A program made the position numbers and the translations under genes. A stretch of 64,000 bases of DNA from positions 1 through 64,000 of the forward strand of contig CAWGQZ010000001.1 in assembly GCA_963824805.1 (NCBI GenBank), written 5' to 3'. Shown here piece by piece: positions 9,622-18,825 of the stretch (positions are counted from its first letter, which is position 1; every line of letters starts with the position of its first letter). The notes under the pieces are model-generated. The model ran no database searches. It was given only the letters and a program-made list of their open reading frames with translations, and was not told where the DNA came from. Origin of the DNA: DATBAT01 sp963824805 (GTDB lineage Bacteria > Acidobacteriota > Terriglobia > Terriglobales > Acidobacteriaceae).

Positions 9622-11024
9622 AGGACAAAGCCAAAATTCTACTGGTCGACGACGAACCCGGCATGCTCCGTTACATCCGCACGCTGCTGGAGGTAGATGA
9701 CCACAGAGTCGAAACCGCCACCACCGGCGAAGAAGCCATCGAGAAAATGCAGAAAGGGCTTAAGCCCGACATGATTCTGCTCGACCTGCTGATGCCTGGC
9801 ATTGACGGGCTGCAGACATTGGAACAACTGCGCCAAATTCAACCCGGCGTTAAAGTGGTCATGCTCTCCTGCGTCAGTGACACGCGGAAGGTTGTACAGG
9901 CAATCCGTCTGGGCGCGCAGGACTATATCACCAAGCCATTTCAGAAGGCTGAGCTCGACGCGGTAATCGAGCTATGTTTAGGCAAGAACAAGGGGAACCA
10001 TCCCGGAGAAGTAGAAGAGCTTTGCGACGACGTGTTTTTTGTCGCTGCCAGTCCGGAGATGCGCAAGATCCGCTCGCAGGCGGCATTGGTCGCGAATGTC
10101 GATATTCCGGTTCTCCTGCTGGGTGAGAGTGGCACCGGCAAAGAAGTTTTGGCCCGGCTTGTACATAAGCTCTCGCCGCGTGCTCACCGAACATTCTTGA
10201 AAGTAAATTGCGCGGCAGTACCGGCCGATCTGCTGGAAAGCGAATTGTTCGGATATGAAGCCGGAGCCTTCACCGGCGCCACCCACGCCAAGCCTGGCAA
10301 GTTTGAACTGTGCAACAAGGGCACGATTCTGCTGGACGAAATCGGTGAAATGCCTCCGTTATTGCAAGCCAAACTGCTCCACGTTTTGCAGGACCAGCAA
10401 TTTTCGCGGCTCGGCAGCCGTTCAGTAATTCAGGTCGATGTCCGCATTCTGGCGGCGACAAACATCAACATTCCGGAAGCGATCGCCAACAAGCGGCTGC
10501 GCGAGGACCTTTACTACCGGTTGAACGCTTTCACGCTTCAGGTGCCGCCGTTGCGTGAGCGCAAGGAAGAAATTCCGATTCTGCTAAAGCATTTTATGTC
10601 GCGCATGTCGGAGCGCTACGCCCGCGCGCCCCTGCAGATGTCGTCTTCGTTTCTGCAGGCATGTCTGGACTATCCCTGGCCGGGAAATCTGCGCGAGCTG
10701 AATAACTTTATTAAGCGCTACATCGTGCTTGGTGACGAAGAAGCAGCCATTAAAGAGCTTCAACCGAAAGCCGACGGCGCCGGCGCAACCTTCGACATGG
10801 CAGCAAAGGCGACGGAGTCTTCCGGGGGATTGAAGTCCCTGGGACGCAGCGCCAAGGATGGCGCGGAAGCTGAGGCCATTGCAAAAGCACTGGATGAAAC
10901 GAATTGGAATCGCAAGCAGGCGGCCGGCTTGCTAAAGATCAGCTACAAGGCTCTGCTATACAAGATCCGCCAATATGGGTTGGCGGAGGCCAAGGGGCAC
11001 CACAAGCTCTCCGCGGGAGCCTAG
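9618..11024 (+). CDS. NtrC-family sigma-54-dependent response regulator
   Basis: Transcription activator that remodels sigma-54 RNA polymerase after phosphorylation. This 468-residue copy is intact. Receiver domain 5-120 has the acidic pocket D11/D12, phospho-acceptor D56 (ILLDLLMP) and Lys106. AAA+ domain about 140-370 has Walker A GESGTGKE (169-176), the sigma-54 loop GAFTGA (216-221) and Walker B GTILLDEI (235-242). The Fis-type helix-turn-helix is at about 425-462 (NRKQAAGLLKISYKALLYKI). The upstream overlapping kinase is the obvious partner. Targets are unknown; the neighbouring TPR and mre genes are candidates. The left-arm copy is frameshifted. Confidence 0.93.
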   Translation: MKDKAKILLVDDEPGMLRYIRTLLEVDDHRVETATTGEEAIEKMQKGLKPDMILLDLLMPGIDGLQTLEQLRQIQPGVKVVMLSCVSDTRKVVQAIRLGAQDYITKPFQKAELDAVIELCLGKNKGNHPGEVEELCDDVFFVAASPEMRKIRSQAALVANVDIPVLLLGESGTGKEVLARLVHKLSPRAHRTFLKVNCAAVPADLLESELFGYEAGAFTGATHAKPGKFELCNKGTILLDEIGEMPPLLQAKLLHVLQDQQFSRLGSRSVIQVDVRILAATNINIPEAIANKRLREDLYYRLNAFTLQVPPLRERKEEIPILLKHFMSRMSERYARAPLQMSSSFLQACLDYPWPGNLRELNNFIKRYIVLGDEEAAIKELQPKADGAGATFDMAAKATESSGGLKSLGRSAKDGAEAEAIAKALDETNWNRKQAAGLLKISYKALLYKIRQYGLAEAKGHHKLSAGA

Positions 11025-11335
11025 CTGGCGGCAGTCAAACCCGGGAGGCGATTCTGCAACCCGCGCCATCGCTCGCGCAGCGCCCTGATACGAATTCCAC
11101 CGCACAATCAGGGTAACTTTCACTTCTCGTCCCGGAAATCCGGCGTTCTATCCCAACAGCGCCGGACACACTCCAATGTTGGTATCATGGCTCGCGCATA
11201 TCCGGACTTCGTACTGTCGCTATGCTATCCAAACGCGGCCGGACAACGTCTAGCAATCAACCGGCTCGACAAGACTGACATTCGGTATTTGTGAGTTCGA
11301 GCCTGCGTTCCTCATCTCTGGAAGGAGATCGTTCG
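11025..11335. other. Gap between response-regulator and TPR genes (right arm)
   Basis: This 311-base stretch mirrors 4575-4883. It is nearly identical between arms apart from scattered substitutions. It contains the ribosome site GGAAGGAGAT just before the TPR start. I see no RNA gene, no clear terminator with a T-run and no sigma-54 promoter. Confidence 0.5.
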
Positions 11336-12841
11336 ATGCGTATTAACTTCCTGTTGCGCTCATTTGTGGCTGCCGTATTGGTCGTCATTGCTCCTACGTG
11401 GATCGCCTGCAATTCAACGAACGGTGATGCCAAACCTTCGGCTCCCGCCAATAGCGGCAAAGTTCCAGTGACCACGAAGTCGGAGGAGGCGCGCAAGGAA
11501 TTCCTGCAGGGCCGCGACCTGGCCGACAAATTGCTGGCGCAGGATTCCATCGAGCATTTCGACAAGGCCATTGCACTGGACCCGGAATTCGCCTCGGCGG
11601 AACTTGCCCGCGCCACCGCCGCCGCCACCGCGCACGAATTCTTCGATCACCTGAAGAAGGCAGTCAGCCTGGCGGACAAAGCATCCGATGGCGAAAGAGC
11701 GTTGATCCTGGCGACCGAAGCTGGGACCAACGGCGACACCGTCAAACAGAAGGAATATCTCGATAAGGCGGTCGCGGCCTATCCCAACGACGAACGTGTC
11801 CGATTCGCCTACGGGACCTATCAGTTCGGCCAGCAGGATTTCGCCGCCGCCATTGAACATCTCAAGAAGGGCGCAGAAGTCGCGCCTGACTACTCGCCCA
11901 CATACAACATGCTTGGGTACTCTTACCGGCAGGCAGGCGACTACCCCAACGCCGAACAGGCATTCAAGAAGTATACGGTGCTGATTCCCAACGATCCCAA
12001 TCCCTACGACTCCTATGGTGAATTGCTGCTGAAGATGGGACGTTTCGACGATTCCATCACACAGTATCGCAAAGCGCTGTCGATCGATCCGAACTTTGTA
12101 GCTTCGCACTTTGGCATCTCCGCCGATCTCCTGTATCAGGGCAAGCAGCAGGACGCCTCAGCCGAACTCCAGAAAATTATCGGCAAAGCCCGAAGCGATG
12201 GCGACCGCCGCCTGGCGCTCTTTGGCATGGCAGTGGTCGCCGCGGACAATGGCAAGCTCGACGAGGCCGTACAGTGGATGGGCAAAGAGTATGCCGTGGC
12301 CGAAAAGGCAAGCGACGCAGCCGCCATGGCGGCCGATCTTCAGGCCAAGGGAAATATTCTGGTCGAAGCGCAGAAATTCGACGTCGCGAAGCAAGTGTTT
12401 GACAGTTCCGTAAAACTGATTCAGGCCTCCAATTTGTCCAAGGAAATCAAGGACAACGCGCAGCTTGTGCAGCATTACAACCTCGGCAGGATTGCCACGG
12501 GCAAAAAGGACTACAAAACAGCAAGGGCGGAAGCCGCTGAGTTTGCTACTGGCGCCGAGGCCTCGAAGAATCCAGTGCTGGAACGGCAGTCCCATGAACT
12601 GGAGGGGATGATCGCGCTGGCCGGGAAGGATTACGACAAAGCCATTGCCGAACTGCAACAGGCAAACCAGCAGAATCCACAGGACATGTATCGGAGGGCC
12701 CAAGCCTACGACGGCAAAGGCGACACTGCCAAAGCGCGGGAATTGTACGCGCAGGCCGCCGCCTTCAACTCGCTGCCGCAGCTCAACTATGCCTTCGTTC
12801 GAGTTAAGGCGCAGAAAATGGCAGGCGGAAAGAAAGGCTGA
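11336..12841 (+). CDS. TPR-repeat lipoprotein (right copy)
   Basis: 501 residues from ATG 11336, chosen because GGAAGGAGAT lies a few bases upstream and the next residues form a lipoprotein-type signal ending WIAC. A longer frame from 11291 adds 15 residues without a ribosome site. The body is about nine TPR units with Ala-rich helices, suggesting a periplasm-facing or outer-membrane scaffold. It is convergent with mreD, and the two stop codons touch at 12841/12842. Function is not known. The position beside mre genes and a two-component system in both arms makes a cell-envelope role plausible but unproven. Confidence 0.87.
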   Translation: MRINFLLRSFVAAVLVVIAPTWIACNSTNGDAKPSAPANSGKVPVTTKSEEARKEFLQGRDLADKLLAQDSIEHFDKAIALDPEFASAELARATAAATAHEFFDHLKKAVSLADKASDGERALILATEAGTNGDTVKQKEYLDKAVAAYPNDERVRFAYGTYQFGQQDFAAAIEHLKKGAEVAPDYSPTYNMLGYSYRQAGDYPNAEQAFKKYTVLIPNDPNPYDSYGELLLKMGRFDDSITQYRKALSIDPNFVASHFGISADLLYQGKQQDASAELQKIIGKARSDGDRRLALFGMAVVAADNGKLDEAVQWMGKEYAVAEKASDAAAMAADLQAKGNILVEAQKFDVAKQVFDSSVKLIQASNLSKEIKDNAQLVQHYNLGRIATGKKDYKTARAEAAEFATGAEASKNPVLERQSHELEGMIALAGKDYDKAIAELQQANQQNPQDMYRRAQAYDGKGDTAKARELYAQAAAFNSLPQLNYAFVRVKAQKMAGGKKG

Positions 12842-13360
12842 CTAAGTTCTTCGCTTAAAGCGATCGAGCAGCGCGAACAAAGCGACCGCCAGCAGGGCGT
12901 TGGCCAGGGCCGAGCCCAATTCGTGGGGCCAGCTCCATTCCAGCGTCAGTCCCACCATGCCGCGGGCGACGACGAAATACACCACCTCGTGCACGATGTA
13001 GAAGAACAGGGTCACCAGGAAGCGGGCACCGACGTTCTCAACATCGATTCGGGCGCCAAGGGACGATGCGCCGAAGCCGACCACGGTCAAAGCGATACCA
13101 TAGAGTCCGATGGGCTGATGGGTAAGACAATCCTGCAACAATCCAATCACGCTACCGGTGAATAGTCCGCTGGCAGGATTGCGGCGGGCTACCGCAAAAA
13201 ATACGGTCACCAGGAACGGCAGATCAAAGGTCGAAAAGAAGTGAAACCGCAGCGGCAAGAAGGCCTGAAAAAAAATCGCAACCAGCGGAACGCCAATTGC
13301 CACTGGCCAGCCGAAACGGTAAACCTCGACTTGATCGTTGGAGGTGTAGGTAATGGGCAC
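12842..13360 (-). CDS. mreD: Rod shape-determining protein MreD (right copy)
   Basis: 172 residues from GTG 13360, one base after the mreC stop; same start and length as the left copy and almost the same sequence. It is a multi-spanning inner-membrane protein of the rod complex. Because mreC upstream is frameshifted here, an open frame runs from inside mreC straight through mreD (14236-12842). A gene finder would report that as a 464-residue fusion, but it is an artefact of the frameshift. Confidence 0.88.
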   Translation of the reverse strand: MPITYTSNDQVEVYRFGWPVAIGVPLVAIFFQAFLPLRFHFFSTFDLPFLVTVFFAVARRNPASGLFTGSVIGLLQDCLTHQPIGLYGIALTVVGFGASSLGARIDVENVGARFLVTLFFYIVHEVVYFVVARGMVGLTLEWSWPHELGSALANALLAVALFALLDRFKRRT

Positions 13361-13361
13361 G

Positions 13362-14489
13362 CTATTGCGGCTTCCCTTGGTTGGGAGTTGAGGTAGGCGG
13401 CGCGGGCTTGGACGCAGGCGGCGCCATGACCGGGACTGCAGACCTGGGCGAACGGCCGGTGGCAGAACTGTATCCGGCTTCGATGGAGCTCCGGAGGGGG
13501 GCACTACTTTCGGCGTCGAGCCAGCGTCGGGTTCAGCAACGGGTGCTGCAGTCTTAGCTCCAGGCTTGTTTGGATCCTCCGCCGGCTTGTCAGGCACTGA
13601 GGGCAGGCGCATCGCCAGAATATCGGCAGCCCGCATATTGGTCTGAGACACTGCCGGGGCTTTTTGTTCTCTCTGGGTGATCACCAGCACTTCTTCCAGT
13701 TTGCTCAGGTCCGCGCTGGGGCGGACGCGGATGGTGAGGAAAGAGTCGGCCGAGCGCGATACCTTCATCACGGACCCAATCGCCAATCCCTTGGGGAATA
13801 TCTGATCTCCGCCGCTGGTCAGAACTTTCTCTCCCGGCTGAACCTGTTCGTCGGCCATGATATCTTCCAGAATCACATCGCCTGACGGTTTGCCGCGCAG
13901 TACTCCCTGCAGCCGGGAGGTTTCAAGAATCGCTCCCACTCCACTGCTTTGATCGTCGAGTAAGAGAACTTGCGAAGTCGACGAATAGACTTGCCAGATC
14001 TTGCCGACAACGCCGTCGGAGGTGATGACCGGCATTCCGGTGTCGAGTCCGTCGTTTTTTCCCTTGTCGATGTAGACAGAACGCGATAGCTCGCTGCCGC
14101 TCGAACCGATGACCTGCGCCGCCAGGGTGCGAGAGAGAACTGCTCTTTGAACCCGAACAATGCCTGCAGACGCCGGGCCTGTCCGGCATCTTCCGACAAG
14201 CGAACTTGCTCCAGCCGGAGGCCATTCGATTTCCATCTTTCAGATCGCGGTTTTCCTGCCTTACTCCGCGCAGGTAAAGGTAGTTTCGCCACATGCCGCG
14301 AAAATCCGATTGCACCCAGACAATCGCTTTTTCAAAGGGGGTTATTGCCGTAACCGCCCAAACCCGGATCAACCGGCCAGAGGTTTGGTCTGGGGAACGC
14401 CGCACCTGTACGGCCAGCCCTAAGACTTGGGCGAAAAGCACTGCCACCAGAATGGTGACGTTGCGGTACCGGCTGAGGAGGTTCTCCAT
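13362..14489 (-). pseudogene. mreC: mreC, frameshifted copy
   Basis: Same gene as 1424-2548. ATG 14489 gives the correct membrane anchor and coiled-coil start. At about 14230-14235 two extra bases change the frame (AAAGATGG versus AAAGATGA in the left arm), and a base is missing at about 14133 within the CAGTTCATCTC region. A further base is missing at about 13472 (GATACAGTT versus GACACGAGTT), moving the Pro-rich tail out of frame and opening it into mreD. The core GLDTGMPVITSDGVVG is preserved between these points. The left-arm copy is intact. Confidence 0.85.
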
Positions 14490-14593
14490 AGCTAGGGGTG
14501 TCGCTGGTTACTGGTCGCTAGTTGCTGGCAAACCCAACTGGCAATATTGAGGAATCTGAATGGCCAAAGGCCAGCGAACGACCAACGACGGTC

Positions 14594-15658
14594 CTATTCG
14601 ATTGAAATCTTCCTGAGCAGCTTGAAGTCGCTCAGCATTTTTCCGGTGCCGAGAACGACGCTGCACAGCGGGTCGTCGGCGATCGATACTGGGAGTCCGG
14701 TTTCTTCCCGGATTCGCTTGTCGAGATTTTTCAAAAGCGCTCCGCCACCAGTGAGCACAATGCCGCGATCGCTAATGTCGGCGGAAAGCTCGGGAGGCGT
14801 ACGCTCGAGAGCGACGCGAATTGCGTTCATGATGGTGGAAACGCACTCGCTTAATGCTTCGCGCACTTCGCTGTCATCGACCGTGATGGTCTTGGGGACG
14901 CCTTCGATCAGGTTGCGGCCCTTGATTTCCATGGTCAGAGGTTTATCGAGTGGATAGGCCGAACCGATTTCAATCTTGATTTGCTCGCCTGTGCGCTCGC
15001 CGATCAGCAGGTTATATTTCCGCTTGAGGTAGTTCATGATGGCCTCGTCCATCTGGTTGCCGGCCATACGGACGGAACGCGAGTAAACGATGCCGCTGAG
15101 AGAAATTACCGCGATGTCGGTCGTGCCCCCGCCAATATCGACGACCATATTGCCGGACGGTTCGGTGATCGGAAGTCCAGCGCCGATCGCCGCTACCATA
15201 GCTTGTTCCACCAGGTGCACTTCGCTCGCCTTAGCGCGATAAGCCGAATCCATAACGGCGCGCTTTTCCACCTGCGTGATCTCAGAAGGCACGCCGATGA
15301 CGATCCGCGGGTGCACCAGCATCTTGCGGTTGTGCGCCTTCTGGATGAAATAGTTCAGCATCTTTTCCGTAACTTTGAAATCAGCAATTACGCCGTCTTT
15401 CATCGGCTTGATGGCGACGATGTTTCCTGGTGTGCGGCCCAACATTTCCTTGGCTTCTTTGCCAACGGCTTCTACTTCTCCAGTGTTCTTGTTGATGGCG
15501 ACAATGGAGGGCTCGTTGACCACGATGCCTTTGCCGCGCGCGTAAACCAGCGTGTTAGCGGTACCCAAATCAATCGCGAGGTCGCTGGAGAACAAGCTGA
15601 AGAGCGACCGCAGATTGTGCATGCGCGACGCGGTGGAATGATATCCGTTAGATGACAT
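14594..15658 (-). CDS. mreB: Rod shape-determining protein MreB
   Basis: Bacterial actin that forms membrane-bound filaments directing lateral cell-wall synthesis. 354 residues, the normal length. Phosphate-1 motif IDLGTANTLVY (about 29-39), phosphate-2 motif DIGGGTTDIAVIS (about 175-187) and the adenosine motif LTGGGALLKNLD near 305. An N-terminal extension of about 15 residues precedes the usual MreB start, and MHNLRSLFSLFSSD could serve as a membrane-binding helix. It heads mreB-mreC-mreD. Downstream genes in the operon are frameshifted in this arm (mreC) while mreB is clean; the reverse holds in the left arm. Confidence 0.95.
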   Translation of the reverse strand: MSSNGYHSTASRMHNLRSLFSLFSSDLAIDLGTANTLVYARGKGIVVNEPSIVAINKNTGEVEAVGKEAKEMLGRTPGNIVAIKPMKDGVIADFKVTEKMLNYFIQKAHNRKMLVHPRIVIGVPSEITQVEKRAVMDSAYRAKASEVHLVEQAMVAAIGAGLPITEPSGNMVVDIGGGTTDIAVISLSGIVYSRSVRMAGNQMDEAIMNYLKRKYNLLIGERTGEQIKIEIGSAYPLDKPLTMEIKGRNLIEGVPKTITVDDSEVREALSECVSTIMNAIRVALERTPPELSADISDRGIVLTGGGALLKNLDKRIREETGLPVSIADDPLCSVVLGTGKMLSDFKLLRKISIE

Positions 15659-15820
15659 ACGTGACGCTTTCCTTGTTTTGGGACAATAGTCCTTCCGGGA
15701 ATCACCCGGTTATTGCCGTCGTGTTGGCTTCTGTTTCCCTAATTCTATTGGATTCTTCGTAAGATACTGCAAACGAAAGTTCGTGCCCCTCGGGGAAAAA
15801 CACGTGACATAAGTTTTTCC

Positions 15821-17095
15821 TCATTGAACCACGACCTTCTTCTGTTGGGTATTCACTCCCCCGCGGGAATTCTGCGCGGTAATGGTAATGACACTTTCGC
15901 CATCGGGCAGGGGAGGAGTGAAGTAGTGAAAGCCCCCGTCGGACCCCACCAAGGGGACTTCCCGTCCGTTCACCATCACTCGCGCGCCGACCTCGGTCTT
16001 GCCGATCACTTCGATTACGTGTCCATGTTGCACAAATGAATCCAGCTCGAGATTCATCGCCGCCGTTTCCTTGCCCTTCGGGATCAAGGTGAAGCGGTTG
16101 CGTTCGCTTTCCAGCGACTCTTTGCCGGCGGCGTCGAAAGACTGGACCAGCCAGTAGTAGGCGCCTTCGCCCAGGCCGGAGACGATTACGTCAGCGGTAT
16201 CCACTTTGCGGTCAACGACGGTGGAGGTGAAGTAAGGATTGTGCGAGATGCGCAGGCGGTATCCCGCAGCGTTCTTCATCGGCGTCCAGGAAAACTCCAC
16301 TGGCTTGGCGCTTCCTGACATAAAGATGGGCATCATGTTTGCGGGAGAGATGGGCATGGGCGAACCAATTTCCTTCAACTTCGCCATCCGAGGCGAGTCG
16401 GCTTGGAAGCTGACCTTCTCCCAATCGGCCAGGCTAACGACTTCGCCGTTTCTGGTCACTTCGCCTTGTCCTTTTTTCATCAGGAACTCATGCTTGTCGG
16501 CCTTGGGATCATTCCGGACCATGGCTGCGCTCTCAGGGGCCAGCGAGGCGGTCGCTCCGGCGACGATTACTTGAGACTTCGATCCCTGTATATAAGTGCC
16601 CGTCGACAGATCCACGGTTCCGGTGCTGACCGCAACCGCCACGTTGGTTTGCTGCTTTTCGTTGGCGGAGTTTTCCTCGATCGCGATCAGGGAGTCCTGT
16701 TTGACGGTGTAGTTAGTTCCGTCGTTAAAGACAATCTTGGCCATGCCCTCGGGGCCGGTCTGAACCACATCTCCCTTTTCAAGGGGAACGTTGTAGTCAG
16801 CAGGCACCCAGGTGTTGCTATTCGCCTTCTTGACGCGGACGGTCCCGTCCAGAGCAGTGATATGGGCCTGCTGCGCGCTCATGGCGCTGGCCTTCCCCGG
16901 AGTCCCGGCGGCTCCAGCTACCCACTCCAGAAGACTTCCTGCCGCCTTAAACCCCTTGTCTGTGAACTCTGGGAACAAAAAATGCATCCCCATCAGCAGC
17001 AGAAACACGATGGCGCATACCGCCAGCGCCACGCTGCGATAGGTAACGGTCTTCCACGCAATGTGGATTCCAGGCTTCCGAGTCGAAGACGACAC
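15821..17095 (-). CDS. FecR-domain membrane protein with C-terminal beta-sandwich domains
   Basis: 424 residues from GTG 17095. One membrane segment lies at about 22-40 (AVCAIVFLLLMGMHFLF). A FecR-type domain lies at about 75-200 and starts GTVRVKKANSNTWVPADYN. A fibronectin-III-like segment follows (about 250-335, NAAGYRLRISHNPYF), then a small domain with GARVMVNGREVPLVG near 370-410. FecR domains in this context are usually envelope proteins rather than classic sigma regulators. It is upstream of and co-directional with mreB (gap about 160 bases), and its last 33 codons recur at base 1. Confidence 0.85.
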   Translation of the reverse strand: MSSSTRKPGIHIAWKTVTYRSVALAVCAIVFLLLMGMHFLFPEFTDKGFKAAGSLLEWVAGAAGTPGKASAMSAQQAHITALDGTVRVKKANSNTWVPADYNVPLEKGDVVQTGPEGMAKIVFNDGTNYTVKQDSLIAIEENSANEKQQTNVAVAVSTGTVDLSTGTYIQGSKSQVIVAGATASLAPESAAMVRNDPKADKHEFLMKKGQGEVTRNGEVVSLADWEKVSFQADSPRMAKLKEIGSPMPISPANMMPIFMSGSAKPVEFSWTPMKNAAGYRLRISHNPYFTSTVVDRKVDTADVIVSGLGEGAYYWLVQSFDAAGKESLESERNRFTLIPKGKETAAMNLELDSFVQHGHVIEVIGKTEVGARVMVNGREVPLVGSDGGFHYFTPPLPDGESVITITAQNSRGGVNTQQKKVVVQ

Positions 17096-17341
17096 TCTGA
17101 CCCCTAAAAACCTCGCAAACTCTAGAGAATATGGGGTAATTCGGAGAGTATCACAAGCCTAACGGGTTGAGGATAGGTGATTAACTGGGAACTCACCCCC
17201 AGAGTCCATGGACGTTGGTGAGCAAGGGTTATCTGGTCAGGGGTCAGGGTTTTTCGGAATTTGGCAGGCCCTTAAGTAAAGTTATGTGGATTGCAGCAAT
17301 CGATAGTGACCGATACCATACAAAAGGCATCTGATGATGAC

Positions 17342-18514
17342 ATGTCGCTGCGCACGGGTGAGTCAGAACCAAAAACCCGAATGACTGAATCCGGCGCGTT
17401 TCCCAAACGACTTCTAGCCGTAGATCTGGCTCGGGTTATCGCTATCCTTTTCATGGTGCAAGGCCATACCTTGGATGTATTGCTTGACCCTGCATACAGA
17501 CACGGATTCCTGTTTGACAAGTGGCTCTACCTCAGAGGACTAACGGCCCCGACATTTTTTATGCTGTCGGGGTTCTCGTTTTTTATTGCCACCGCCAAAC
17601 ATTGGGAGTCGCATCTTGCGCTCTCGTTTCCAATGTTAAAGCGGTTGAGAAGATTTTTGTTTTTCGTTCTTCTCGGCTACGCCATGCACGTTCCAGTACG
17701 GACGGTCCACGAAGTAAAGTGGCTGGACGCGGCGGGGTGGCAGAGCTGGTTTCAGGTTGATGTGTTGCAGTGCATTGGGCTTACGTTGGCATCGTTGCAA
17801 CTTTTGGTATTCCTGACTAAGACTCCGCAACGCTTTGCCTGGACTGCGGCCACCATCGGGACACTCATCGTACTGCTCACTCCCATTACGTGGACTCTCG
17901 CCAGCAGTAGCCGCATTCCCGCGTGGCTGGGCGCCTACTTTACGGGATACACCGGTTCGTGGTTTCCAGTCTTTCCCTGGGCAGGGTACGTCATGTTCGG
18001 TGCCGTGTTGGCGAGCCTTTACCGTCACTACTCGACCAATCCGCAGGGATTTCCCTTATGGAAGTTGGCCGGGGTTGGCGGCTTACTGGTCATGGTCGGC
18101 ACCGGACTGCAACGGCTGCCGGTTATCATTTATCGCCATGTCGAATACTGGCGAGACAGTCCTAACCTGTTCCTTACCCGAGTGGGTTTAGTTTGTTTGA
18201 TTCTTTCAAGTCTGATTTATCTGACCCGGCGAATTCGCATTCCTGAGAAACCGGTGCAGGCTTTGGCCCAGCAGTCGCTGACGATTTACTTCGTGCACAT
18301 ATGCATTCTTTATGGCTCGCTGTGGAATCCGGGCCTGCGCCAGAAAATTGGTGCCACCCTGACCCCGCTTCCAACTTTCGGCTGGATATGGGCGCTATTG
18401 CTGGGGATGACCATTCTCGGACTGACCTGGAACTGGTTCAAGAAAGCTGAGCCGCGGCGAAGTTATCTGGTGCAAGCCGCGATCGTAATCGCGGCGGCTT
18501 ATTCCCTCTCATAA
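17342..18514 (+). CDS. DUF1624 / HGSNAT-like multi-spanning membrane protein
   Basis: 390 residues from ATG 17342; an in-frame TTG at 17291 would add 17 residues, without a strong ribosome site. It starts with RLLAVDLARVIAILFMVQGH, the typical opening of the DUF1624 family, which is related to the catalytic domain of heparan-alpha-glucosaminide N-acetyltransferase. About ten hydrophobic segments follow, with TAPTFFMLSGFSFF as the second. These proteins are thought to transfer acyl groups across the membrane; the substrate here is unknown. It stands alone, divergent from FecR. Confidence 0.75.
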   Translation: MSLRTGESEPKTRMTESGAFPKRLLAVDLARVIAILFMVQGHTLDVLLDPAYRHGFLFDKWLYLRGLTAPTFFMLSGFSFFIATAKHWESHLALSFPMLKRLRRFLFFVLLGYAMHVPVRTVHEVKWLDAAGWQSWFQVDVLQCIGLTLASLQLLVFLTKTPQRFAWTAATIGTLIVLLTPITWTLASSSRIPAWLGAYFTGYTGSWFPVFPWAGYVMFGAVLASLYRHYSTNPQGFPLWKLAGVGGLLVMVGTGLQRLPVIIYRHVEYWRDSPNLFLTRVGLVCLILSSLIYLTRRIRIPEKPVQALAQQSLTIYFVHICILYGSLWNPGLRQKIGATLTPLPTFGWIWALLLGMTILGLTWNWFKKAEPRRSYLVQAAIVIAAAYSLS

Positions 18515-18825
18515 AGTGTCCCCTCCGGATCCACTCCTTAATTTGTCCTAAGCCTGGGAAGGTTTCTCCTCACCAAGATGCCATGAACTCACGAACGTGA
18601 TTGTTTGAAGATGAGCAACTTGCTAAATGTCCGCCTCATCGGAATCCGGCAAAAACCCACGCGAAATGGGAGTTGCGCGGATGCACGAAATTCAGACTTC
18701 GTGACACCGAAGCCCGCAGGTACCACGGCCGCGTAGCGACGATCGTCGGGTGATTCTTCGCAAGCGCCGGGCTGACCCTCGAAGCGTGTGTCCCCAATCA
18801 CATTTCCATTTCCGCAGGTTTTGGT
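18515..18825. other. Intergenic region before the small ORF and bioY
   Basis: This is a 311-base gap. Short open frames occur on both strands, but none shows recognisable protein features or a ribosome site. I see no tRNA and no clear biotin operator. Confidence 0.5.

Larger units (their letters stand above)
7990..15921. repeat. Right arm of the ~7.9 kb inverted repeat
   Basis: Mirror copy of 1-7920. This arm joins the single-copy chromosome, because the FecR gene that is cut at base 1 runs on here to full length (to 17095). It has intact mreB, mreD, TPR and response-regulator genes. Its mreC and histidine kinase genes are frameshifted. The inner end lies in the 3' part of a PilZ gene, and the unmatched loop between the arms is about 7921-7989. 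Confidence 0.95.

Noticed and set aside
11414..12109. 231-codon minus-strand frame opposite the TPR gene
   Set aside because: Present in both arms only because the TPR gene is; His/Val-rich product with no features.
14981..15655. 224-codon plus-strand frame opposite mreB
   Set aside because: Shadow of the strongly conserved mreB.
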